Below are positions 1-19,300 of a DNA stretch of 64,000 bases, piece after piece. Both the position numbers and the translations under genes were made by a program. Source of the stretch: Macrosoma leucophasiata (lineage: Eukaryota > Arthropoda > Insecta > Lepidoptera > Hedylidae); contig JAWQUS010000027.1 of assembly GCA_036365455.1 (NCBI GenBank), forward strand, positions 11,206,001 through 11,270,000, written 5' to 3'. How positions within the stretch are numbered: the stretch's first letter is position 1; each line of letters opens with the position of its first letter. The notes beneath the pieces were generated by a model that had not been told where the DNA came from, searched no databases, and worked only from the letters and a program-made list of their open reading frames with translations.

Positions 1-8252
<8,252 letters not shown>

Positions 8253-8720
8253 TGCCCACCCACGGCCCTGACGCAAGTCACCCGCCTCTATACCAAAGAC
8301 ACCCCCTGCGGCACCCACATATTCGAATTCTACGCCGGCTGAACCCGAACCGAGTGCCCGCTGGATGTGTTCGTATTAGTGAATCTGCGGATTCGTCTAC
8401 TATGATTGATCTCAAGACGATATTCGATCCTGTTATCGCGGTCGTTTAGTGTTTCTCTATATACTTTATATATGTGTACGGTGATGCGTTGGACGCTTTT
8501 TGCGCGTTAGTATTTTTGTGTAGGCTCCGTTTTATGTATGTTGTTTCTGTGAAAGTTCTCTTACGTTGTATGTAAATTATTCATATGTATTCGATATAAA
8601 CCTATTTAAAAAAGAAACTGTCTGTGTCATGTATTTAATCGCAAGTTTATAATATGTACGATTGGCTAACGTGTCCGAAAGAATGTACTAGATTTCATGT
8701 ATAATAAAACTTAATATTAA
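8253..8720 (+). other. rdx: rdx 3' UTR with candidate poly(A) signal
   Basis: No coding continuation after TAG at 8250-8252. The first AATAAA on this strand is at 8703-8708, giving a 3' UTR near 0.47 kb. Further AATAAA-like signals at about 8844 and 9508 could give longer forms. Confidence 0.5.
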
Positions 8721-10001
8721 ACAATATTGGTGTTCCTCAGTCGTATAAGAATGATAATGCAGAGATACATTTGAAAGGTTTTTGGTAGATCTTTAAAAGT
8801 AGCACTTTTGAACATACTTGAAGTTAGTGTGGTAATTGAATGCAATAAATCTATCATAAAGTTCTGTAACATAGTTTTGTACATGTGTTATGTGTGTGTT
8901 ATCACCGTGTGTGCATTTAGATTGCATTGTATACTAACATTTTGTACAAAGCTGTGTGACATTTAGAAGCTGTAGGTGACTCGAGTGATTGTAATAAGTC
9001 TATTGAAAATTGTTGGTGTTGTATATAGATGAGCTACGATCCCACCATTAAAATATTTCTAAGTACTAAATTGTAAGTGGTATCACAGGTGACACCATTA
9101 TTTTATTGTAATTATTATAGGTGTTATTCCAATGACATATTGTGATTTTTCTTTTAAATTTTTCCATAGGTATAACACGCGCTTTTCGTTTCGAATGAGA
9201 TGTAAATTGCCTTAATTTAATATTACTTTTAAATGGTAGGTATTGTTGTCGTTGGTTTTGCTTCATCACGTACTTTGCGTCATGTCCATGTCGACGTTCA
9301 GTCACCCTTCATTTATGCTCAATTCAAACAATCTGTGAAAATTTCTACAATTATTTTACACTCTTATCTATCTTCTTTTGGGTATCATTATTATCTTTCA
9401 TATCCTTCTTTCGAGTTTATGAATGAAAGGTGTACCGTGTTAGGTATATAATTGCTACACAATATACTTATATTGTTAGTTATTACTTAATAATGTACTG
9501 TGGCCAATAAAAATAATATTTATAATACCATTTTGTACCCATTTCCCATTTACATAGCTGGCAGCTGTTGTGGTGTAATATGATAGTTACGAAACAACTG
9601 TCAGAATATTAACTGTGATTTTCGAAATTGTCAATAAGTTGAGCAAATAAATGAAATGATGTAATATATTTATTTTCTTATTCATAATCCCATACCGATT
9701 CAACTAGAATAAAGACTAATTATTCTGTCAGAAATTTGCCAAAGTATTCGTCAATAGGCATCTAAAAGCAAAGCGGAGGCGCTATAAAGCGCAATACTCA
9801 CTGATCCGCAGGGCCGCCGACCTATGTCTGCGGGTTAGTTGTAAGCGGCGTTGTGTCGTCGATGGTTGGCAGCTTTACTCGTTGCATGTCGGAAAAGTTC
9901 GTTGGCGGCATGTCAGCGGTTTGAGATGAGGAACTTGTCACTACCGCTCGAGTGTAGCCGCAAAGAGTATACAAATGTGTAGCCGGGCAATTGAGCCGGG
10001 C

Positions 10002-10148
10002 GTTGACAACTCCATGCTGCCGCCATCTTGGATTTACATTTTGACACCATTATCGGATTCAACACCCTCGAGAACCATGAAAACGACACCCATGACGAAA
10101 AAGTTGACAACTCCATGCAGCCGCCATCTTGGATTTACATTATGACAG
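10002..10148. repeat. Direct repeat of 46 bp, two copies
   Basis: Positions 10002-10047 and 10103-10148 differ at only a few bases and both begin 'gttgacaactccatg'. The spacing is 101 bp. Confidence 0.8.
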
Positions 10149-10839
10149 CGTATTGATTTTTTGTCCAAAATCAATAGATAAATATTTTTATTTTCGACTT
10201 TATGTGTGTAGCAACTAACTTCAGGATAGCACTTTTATCTGGCGCTCCACACTCTCTACCTACCCCATTAGGGACCTGGCGTGAAGATACATACACACTT
10301 TTAGCTGTCGGTGCTTAAAAATTTACTTTCATAATATTTCTTTCCAATCGCTTTTATTCTCTACGATGAAGAAAGCAATGTACAGCGAAACTGAAGCGGG
10401 GGCAATCATTTCCAGTTTCCTCCGGTGGCAACTGGGAAAATTTTGTACCATTTGCCTCCGGTGGCAATCGCCGCGGGGGCAACTGGGAATAATTGAATTT
10501 AAGGTTGACAAACAAGCAAACGGGCCACCTGATGGAAAGTGATGACCGTCGCCTATGAATATTGCAACACCAGGGGCGTCGCCAGCGCGCTGCCAGCCCT
10601 GAAGGACTCTTTCGACGCCATTTTTTATATGCATCGCCCATGGATTTACATCAATAATTGATGTAGATCCATACGCGATTTACATAAACAATTGATGTAG
10701 ATCGTATATATATTAAAAGTATTAGCACATTAACACGTTCGTTTTTTTTAGACCGTGGTATTAGTATTTGAAAGAGAAGAACAGAGAACAACTGCAAGGG
10801 TAGTAGTAGTAAATGATGCATGTTAGAACAGGCGGATAA

Positions 10840-11345
10840 AATTGTATATACTGGAAGTGCTTTTAGCAGGGAAGGGTAAGTACACCGCTGATATAGAGAG
10901 GAGAGTGTTTGTTAGGAATTGCGTGAATGGAGCGTTGGGTATTGGGTAAGCTGCTAGAGTTCAAACATCTAAGCCACCAGGCTCGGCTAGCCATACATAA
11001 TGCTGTACTTACGCCAACGCTATTCTAGGGAAGGGTGAGCTGGGTATGCAGGAAGGAGCATGAATGTAAATTAAGCGCGGTCGAGATGAGATTTTTGCGC
11101 AAGATCTGCGGTGTATCTCTCACCGATCGCGTTCGTATCGTAGATGTAAGAAAGAGGCTTTGTGTGAATGAGAGTATCGGTGTTTAAATGAAAAAAAGGC
11201 AATCTCAGATGGTTGGGACATATAGAAAGAATGTCGAATGAGCGAATGACTAAACAAATAAATATAATGCGAATGTGAATGGTTGCAGAGGCCCAGGAAG
11301 ACCAAGACTGAACTACCATGACCTAATAGGTATTGTTCTGTCTGA
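10840..11345 (+). pseudogene. Non-LTR retrotransposon ORF2 C-terminal remnant
   Basis: Around 11031-11190 the + strand reads as a decayed LINE tail (..VEMRFLRKICGVSLTDRVRI..), followed near 11280 by a GRGPGRPR-type end. Stops and frame changes break the reading. The final segment recurs at 22128-22385 and on the opposite strand at 53910-54170, so this is a multicopy element. I did not assign the clade. Confidence 0.6.
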
Positions 11346-11958
11346 TGATGGCTCTATGGAGCTATAGGGGGGTGGCGGGGGCGGCCCGGCGGCCCGCAAC
11401 GGGTGCCACCCGTTTGGAGGTGTCGCCTGCTCTTTAAATAACCAAAATTTGAGCTGTTTACACCTGTATCTTTACGGCTGAAGCACTGACGACCTTAGTC
11501 CGCCACTGTTGAAGCATAAGTATGCTTTCTAAGAAGCTTTAAAATATGCTCGGAATATTTTGTATGATGTTATGAGCGTCTATATGTGAGATGTTAAAAA
11601 ATATATCGCTGTATATCGTGAAAAATAATTCTCTGATTATTTTAAATATTGTGTATTGTCGCGTTTTTATGAGTAAAAATGGTGGGATTTTTATCATAAA
11701 ACATTCGATAACGTTCACGGGTGTAGGAAAGTGATATTATGAAGTGAAAAGTGATTTTTTATGTTGCCTCCAAAACTTCGTAAAATCTCCTAGTAAAGTC
11801 CCCATCACTTTACTGGAGCCACCTCATCATATTCCATATGGAAGCATCTAATCATCGTCATCTCTCATATGGATTTTCATTATCATAAGAAATGAAGATA
11901 AAAATTACTGAAGATTGGCTGTTAAGGACTTGAATCCGTGGCCGTAAAACAATTATTA

Positions 11959-13218
11959 GGTTGGGGAAAAAGTTTCTTCGCATTTTTTAAGATCATTGAA
12001 AACATTTTTTAATATAGTTAAAGTAACTAAAGTATGTATGTACCATTTTGTTCGATAACCTTTTGCCATCTTGTACGTAGGGACATGATCCCATTGCTAT
12101 AAAAATTTTGGGACTTCTCATCAAAATACCGCGACAAGTGGATTTGGCAGTCCTCTCGAGATGTTAACCTAACATTGCATAAAGAATTCTGAAGAGACCG
12201 AAACAGGTGGAAATCTGAAGGTGCAAGGTCAGGACTATACGGCGGATGCATTAACACCTCCCAGCCAAACTCTCTTAATTTTTGCTGAGTGGCTATAGAT
12301 GTGTGAGGTCTAGCGTTATCACGATGAAACACCACACCCCTTCTGTTGATCAATTCCGGCCGCTTTCTCTCAACTTCTTGTTTTAATCTCATCAGTTGTT
12401 CGCAGTAGAGTTCAGAATCGATAGTCTAGCCTGGTGGTAATAGCTCATAATGAATAATGCCCTTCCAATCCCACCACACACACAACATCACCTTATTGCG
12501 AGTTAACCCGGGTTTCGCCACAGTCTGTGAAGCCTGACCGGCCTTTGACCACGACCTTTTTCGCACGTTCTTATCGTACGTGATCTACTTTTCATCACCA
12601 GTTATCAGCTTCTTCAAAATGATTCGGTTTTATTACGTCGTAATAAAGAATCCCAAATGAGTACACGGTTCATTAGGTTTCTTTCAGTGAGCTCGTGAGG
12701 TACCCAAATATCGAGATTTTTTTTGTACTCAGCTTTTTTCAAATGCGCCAAAACTGTTTTGTGATCAATTCTCTGTTCTTCGGCTACGTCGTAACTACTG
12801 ATATGTCGATCTTGCTCCACTTTTTTAAAAATGGCATCCATTTTATCCGTAATAGGGCGACCAGAGCCAGATGCATCTATGACATCAAAATTTCCGGATT
12901 GAAAACGCTTAAACCAAATTTGTGCTACTCTCACAGACACTGCATTAGGTCCATAAACATTGCAAATTTTTTTCGAGGCTTGCGTTGCATTTTTACCTTT
13001 TTTGTAGTAAAAATTTAAAATGTATCGAATTTCTTCATTAGATTCACTCATCTTGACAGTACGAAAAACAAATGAAAATCACACATTTGCATTTGGAATG
13101 TTCTTTAAAATTTTAACTTTCAATGATACCAAAACCAGCCAGATACAAATACTACAGCCAAAGAGATTTTATTACAAGTTCATACATACTATAATGCGAA
13201 AAGACTTTTTCCCCAACC
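11959..13218 (-). mobile_element. mariner (Tc1/mariner) element, complete ends
   Basis: Inverted ends start GGTTGGGGAAAAAGT at 11959 and end ACTTTTTCCCCAACC at 13218; the paired ends match over about 24 bp with a few differences. TA is present on both sides (11957-11958, 13219-13220), the expected target duplication. Length 1,260 bp is normal for mariner. It encodes a broken transposase on the - strand and its right end is 149 bp before the Orc2 ATG. Confidence 0.93.
12027..13051 (-). pseudogene. mariner transposase, DD34D type, inactivated
   Basis: The - strand reading starts MSESNEEIRYILNFYYKKGK at 13051 with an N-terminal HTH region (..QIWFKRFQSG..) for 145 codons, then loses frame near 12620 by an apparent 1-base loss. 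Past it, in-frame stops are seen just after the GDEK catalytic motif (about 12585) and after an LPPG motif (about 12424). The last part (12392-12027) is open and carries FHRDNARPHT and PYSPDLAPSDFH; the two acidic residues are separated by exactly 34 residues, which defines the mariner DD34D class. At least one frameshift and two nonsense changes mean no active enzyme is made. Confidence 0.92.
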
Positions 13219-13220
13219 TA

Positions 13221-13367
13221 TATAAAAAATAAAAAAAACACTTGACAGTAGAAATTGACAGCCGGATTTCACAGATTTCTGTTTTTAGTTTTGGCGGTTT
13301 GTTTTGTTTCTTTTTGTTCATGTTTTTGTAGTTATTTATTACCATTTTATTTGAAAGAAACTAAACA
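13221..13367 (+). promoter_or_regulatory. Compact Orc2 promoter region with E2F-like site
   Basis: Only 147 bp lie between the mariner target duplication and the Orc2 ATG. TTTTGGCGG at 13289-13297 resembles an E2F site (TTTSSCGC-like). E2F control of replication genes is known; binding here is inference. Confidence 0.35.
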
Positions 13368-16300
13368 ATGTCTAAAGGACTGCCTTTATTAAAAATTGAA
13401 AATAGCACGGAAGACTGCGGTGAGTCAAATTAATATAACATTTGTATATTTTGTGAATCACTTTGCAATGGAATGTAAATTCAATGCTAATAATATTTTC
13501 AATAATTAATTACTGACGATGTGTACTTTTATGGTTTACTAGCTGTCCCGGCAAATTTCGTATCCCCATTTTTTTTTGAATCCTGCTAAGCTGAGCAATT
13601 TATGTTTCAACATTTAGCTGTTGTCTTGTCTCACAATCGTCGAGATTTTTTGGCTTGAGCTGTGATTGAGAGTCTATTGACCTCTCATCAATTTGTTGGA
13701 AATCTGTACTGTAAGGTTGGGACACTGTTCCTCCTCAGTCTTGTGTACTGTGTGTCCATCCCATTCCTGCAAACTGGGTTCCTAGAGTGTTTGCATGTGA
13801 AGCCAGCTTTTTCTGGTGTTAGTGACTTTGTGAATTAACCTCCTGGTTCTGTGTTAACTTCAGATCTTGTAAGATACATACAAGATACATTTGGGAATGT
13901 TAAACATTGATCTCATATGAAATAAAACTATTTTTACGGATTTATCTCGCGTATATTAAACTAAAATGATTTTTAAAATCAACCCGACGTTTCGGTCGCT
14001 TTTCAGCTTCCGTGGTCCCGGGCAGACTGAGGTGACATTTGTCTGACAGAAGTTTGAAAAAATTATATGTAGCTACCTCCATCGATTTCGTAAACGCCTT
14101 GCGTAGCGTTCAGGATTAACACAATAATTACTTATGGTATCTTGAGGTCTTGCAGACTGCTGCGGCTGGGATTTAATCTTGCTAAGTATGGGATCCCATG
14201 ATGTTGATAATCGCCATCCATCTTCTCTATTGAAATTTGGGTGTTTTTTAATTTCAATAGCCTCGCGTACCATTCGTGGAATGGGTTTGTGTTCTCTAGC
14301 GAGTATTTGAATTTTATCAAACCGGATGTAATGGTTCGGCTTATCCGCTATGTGTTCACAGACTGCAGACCTCCCTGTTCTTCGGTTTTTGACATCAGCA
14401 ATGTGCTCTTTAACGCGGGTGGATACAGCTCTCTTCGTTTGACCAATATATGAGAGTCCACAATCACAATCTAATTTATAAATGCCAGAATTTTGTAATG
14501 GAATATTACTTTTAATGGGTCTTAAATACTGATGAATCTTTTTATATGGTTTGAAAACTGTTTTAATGGAATTCTTTTTTAAAATGTTACTGATTTTATC
14601 CGTGACACCCTTAACGTAAGGTAGTATAGCTGGTTGTCGTTCTACTGTAGGTGGTTTCACGCGGCCTCTGTGACGGACGGGTGGTACATGGAGCTTGTTG
14701 TTATGTAGCACCTGGCGTAGGTGCTTCAGCTCCCCCTGAAGATGGTGGTCGTCACAGATGCCTCGTGCTCTCTGAAATAGAGATGAGCCAACGGCAGATA
14801 AATGTGCCGGGTGATGGTGTGATTCACCATTAAGGTACCTATCAGTATGGGTAGACTTCCTAAACACAGTGTGACTGAGTGTGTTATTGGTTTTTCTAAT
14901 TAATAAAGTATCTAAGAAGGCTAATTTATTGTCCTTTTCCAATTCCATTGTGAATTTGATTTTATGGTGTATGGAATTGAGATGTGAAAGAAAAACAGAA
15001 ACATTATTGCTATCCAATATGGTGAATGTGTCATCTACATATCGTTTATAAATGCGAGGTGTTATGGTTGTAGTGCTCAGGGCTCTCTCCTCAAAGTCCT
15101 CCATGAATATATCGGCGACTATGGGAGAAACTGGGGAGCCCATGGCAACTCCGTCTATTTGTAGGTAGAATTCCCCATTCCACATTAGATAGCCAGATGT
15201 CAGGCACCATTCAAGTAGTTCTGCATATTGACGGGGCATATTGTGAGCAATTAGCTTTCTTTTAACAATCTCGACACAATCCTTAACCGGTAAACATGTA
15301 AATAAGGATTCAACATCGAAGCTGACCATTGTTTCATTTGCTGATAGTTGTAGATGTTTGACTTCAGCAATGAAACTGTACGAGTCTTTGACATACGCTC
15401 TAGTGTGTCCCCGCAGTGGTGAAAGTACATGTGCCACATGTTTTGCCAATTTGTAAGTTGGAGTGTCAATTTGACTAACTATGGGACGAAGGGGAGCGCC
15501 AGTCTTATGTATTTTAGGGAGGCCATACAGTTTGGGTGGCTTTGGACAAGCAGGTAAAAGTTTTGGTACGTCAAGATCCAATGAATATGAATATTTATGC
15601 AGTAAATCGGTAGTCTTTTTTAATATACTAGAGGTGGGGTCTTTGTTTACCTTTTTATATGTGCTTTCATCCGATAACAGCGATAAGATTTTATCATTGT
15701 AGTCTGACGTGTCCATCACAACCGTAGCGTTTCCTTTATCAGCACGGAGGACGATGATGTCTTCTGATCGTCTCAACGTCGTCAGTGAGCGGAGTTCTTC
15801 ACGAGACAGATTAGGTTTTGGTGGCCGGCAGTGTCGTAACGTAGACGATACGTCCTGTCGGATTTCCTCGGCTGTCTCCTTTGGAACTTGATTCCTAATG
15901 ACGCAGTCCTCGACGTAACTGATAATCTCTTCGTACGGTATCCTCGATGGAGCTGGTGCAAAGTTTAAACCCTTTTCCAGCACCCCAATAGTCGAATCAT
16001 CCAAAGTTTGTTTTGATAGATTGACAACTGCTTTGACGTTGCCATGGGCTCCCCAGTTTCTCCCATAGTCGCCGATATATTCATGGAGGACTTTGAGGAG
16101 AGAGCCCTGAGCACTACAACCATAACACCTCGCATTTATAAACGATATGTAGATGACACATTCACCATATTGGATAGCAATAATGTTTCTGTTTTTCTTT
16201 CACATCTCAATTCCATACACCATAAAATCAAATTCACAATGGAATTGGAAAAGGACAATAAATTAGCCTTCTTAGATACTTTATTAATTAGAAAAACCAA

Positions 16301-19300
16301 TAACACACTCAGTCACACTGTGTTTAGGAAGTCTACCCATACTGATAGGTACCTTAATGGTGAATCACACCATCACCCGGCACATTTATCTGCCGTTGGC
16401 TCATCTCTATTTCAGAGAGCACGAGGCATCTGTGACGACCACCATCTTCAGGGGGAGCTGAAGCACCTACGCCAGGTGCTACATAACAACAAGCTCCATG
16501 TACCACCCGTCCGTCACAGAGGCCGCGTGAAACCACCTACAGTAGAACGACAACCAGCTATACTACCTTACGTTAAGGGTGTCACGGATAAAATCAGTAA
16601 CATTTTAAAAAAGAATTCCATTAAAACAGTTTTCAAACCATATAAAAAGATTCATCAGTATTTAAGACCCATTAAAAGTAATATTCCATTACAAAATTCT
16701 GGCATTTATAAATTAGATTGTGATTGTGGACTCTCATATATTGGTCAAACGAAGAGAGCTGTATCCACCCGCGTTAAAGAGCACATTGCTGATGTCAAAA
16801 ACCGAAGAACAGGGAGGTCTGCAGTCTGTGAACACATAGCGGATAAGCCGAACCATTACATCCGGTTTGATAAAATTCAAATACTCGCTAGAGAACACAA
16901 ACCCATTCCACGAATGGTACGCGAGGCTATTGAAATTAAAAAACACCCAAATTTCAATAGAGAAGATGGATGGCGATTATCAACATCATGGGATCCCATA
17001 CTTAGCAAGATTAAATCCCAGCCGCAGCAGTCTGCAAGACCTCAAGATACCATAAGTAATTATTGTGTTAATCCTGAACGCTACGCAAGGCGTTTACGAA
17101 ATCGATGGAGGTAGCTACATATAATTTTTTCAAACTTCTGTCAGACAAATGTCACCTCAGTCTGCCCGGGACCACGGAAGCTGAAAAGCGACCGAAACGT
17201 CGGGTTGATTTTAAAAATCATTTTAGTTTAATATACGCGAGATAAATCCGTAAAAATAGTTTTATTTCAATGAGTGTAGCTCGCGAAAACCTAAGAACAT
17301 ATCATTGATCTCATAGCTTTTGTCTGAAACCTTTCCAGGCGGCCGAACGCCTAACTCAAATGCTTTCCTTTAGCTTTCGATTATGACAACAACTTACCAG
17401 TTTCGTACCACCTAACTTTTTCCTGGAAGAGTTGTCTTCCTCAGGTATATACTCAAAGCAAAATGTTTTAATAGGCAATATGAAATGGATAAAATAACGT
17501 CCTAAACGAAAGCATTCCAGTAAGGGGGTCAGCCGCCAGGATGTCAATCTTGCTATTGAAGTTGCCAACAGTTCTATACCATATGTCCAGACCAGACAGA
17601 TTTACTGAAGATTTACAAAACTGTGAATTGTTTCCAACAAGCCAGTATATGCTTCTAAGAGTCGAGTTTAGTTGTTTATATTTACTCCAGATATGAGTCT
17701 GCCAAGTTAATCTTTAGCAGTATTTAGTCTATTCAGTATTAATGGAGGACAATCTCTTTTTTCTGGGTGCAAATGTGACTTGTGTGGACTTGGTTTGATT
17801 AGCCTTAATCCTCCATACCTTTAGCCATTTCTCTATTTGGTCCCGAGCCCTCGGATGCTCGTAGATGTAAATTCAGTATTTATACCATTTATAATTAGTA
17901 TTGTATGTTTGTTGAAATTTTGAGTGTTTCTCAATGTTAAGTGACTTGTACTGCGTGCAATAGATTTTAATCACAACAGTTTAAATTTAAAACAAATTTG
18001 CAAAGTGAAGTTTGCCCGATCCCATCATGGGAGAGGTGAAAATAAGTGCTCAAATTAAGTAAATTAAGTTCTTGAATTTATTTGATTAAATTCAAATTCA
18101 AGTTGAAAACCCTTTTAAGAACACAATCACAAAACCCCTATCCCAAAACAACTTAGGTTTGTTAGCGTTAACCTTGTCAAAAGGCGAACCTCTATAAAAA
18201 TTATGCATACCAAAGGTTAACCAAAACTAATGGTTTACATTAGAACAGGTGAACCCTTTTCAAACGGTCAATTTAGAGAATGGGTTTTCCGGGCCCTGTG
18301 TAACATCACTGTTACCTGCCTACTGATGCTTGATGGTATCAGTTAGTAATTCCCTATAATATCCTCTATACAGTTTTAAATTACCTTAAAGAAAATATTT
18401 AAAAAATGACTACTCCTCCTTCCCTTGCTTCTGAACTACTGTGCCCAAAAAAAAGACAGAAAATTGTCTTTTACTAAAACATAATTGCGTGGAACCTTGT
18501 GAATGCAACCCACACTGGCAGTTTTTTTATGCTTTCACTCACAGCCCAAAACTAAGTAAAAACCTCTATTGTGGATGCTGTTGTACACATACAGCACATA
18601 TGTACATGAATAAGTAATTTATGTTACAGATGAAGACAATAATCAGGAAACACCGAGGCGGGCTGTTAGAAATAGAGTAAAGCCAAAGAAGTATGGTGAA
18701 TTTGTGGAAACATCTCCACTTAAACGTAAAAACAGGATTGTCTCTGAGAGTTCTGATGAAGATGTATTGGACTCTGATGCTTGTACCCAAAAGCCCACAG
18801 GTAAATCTCATTGATTGCTGTACCGCGTCGTAGCCTCGAGTTATCAGCAAGCGACATACGTTAAAATTAAATAGATATCCACATTTATTTAATGTAACTC
18901 TGGAGACAAAATGGTCAGCTATTAAAATATGACATACTCATTTACTATTGTATTTTTCCAGCATTATTTGGAAATGACGATGTTGATGGGCAAGACATGT
19001 TTAAATTTAAATCTCGTCATACTAAACACGATCTTCAGAATAAAGTCAGGTCTGCACTCGTCAATTCACCGGCAGAATCTCCCATGAAGACACCTAGAAA
19101 AAGTGTCAGTATGTTACACAAAGTATCGGAAGCTACACCTAAACAAGTCACAAATATCTTGAAGAAAAGTAAGTTACTGTAAACATTTTACTAATTTCAA
19201 GCAAAGAATACAATCTTGAATAAAAGGCAATTGGGGTGTAGTCTCCCGTCACAAAGCATGGTAGTGTAAACCATCAAATCAAATATCAAATGAGAGAAAA

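Larger units (their letters stand above)
8721..11958. other. Intergenic DNA between rdx and mariner/Orc2
   Basis: No host gene is seen. Contents are AT-rich DNA, a duplicated 46-bp block (10002-10047 and 10103-10148), a degraded Lepidoptera-type repeat at 10330-10640 (with 'acgggccacctgatgg'), and LINE 3'-end remains at 10235-10290 and 10840-11345. Confidence 0.5.
13918..17302. mobile_element. Penelope-like element, head-to-head inverted insertion with TSD
   Basis: Two arms, 13918-15149 and 16038-17269, are reverse complements with constant register (position sum 31187) over 1,232 bp; 888 bp of unique 5' coding sequence lie between. The right arm is followed by a 33-bp extension (17270-17302) absent on the left. 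A 13-bp direct repeat CATTGATCTCATA flanks the whole (13905-13917 and 17303-17315), so it went in as one unit. Inverted partial units and a one-sided short extension are described features of Penelope-like retroelements. It sits in Orc2 intron 1. Confidence 0.9.

Noticed and set aside
9233..9451. Small frame downstream of rdx
   Set aside because: AT-rich, no domain, overlaps an equally good frame on the other strand; more likely 3' flanking DNA.
14132..14320. Other-frame and other-strand open frames inside the Penelope-like arms
   Set aside because: Shadows of the RT/endonuclease frame; they appear identically in each copy.
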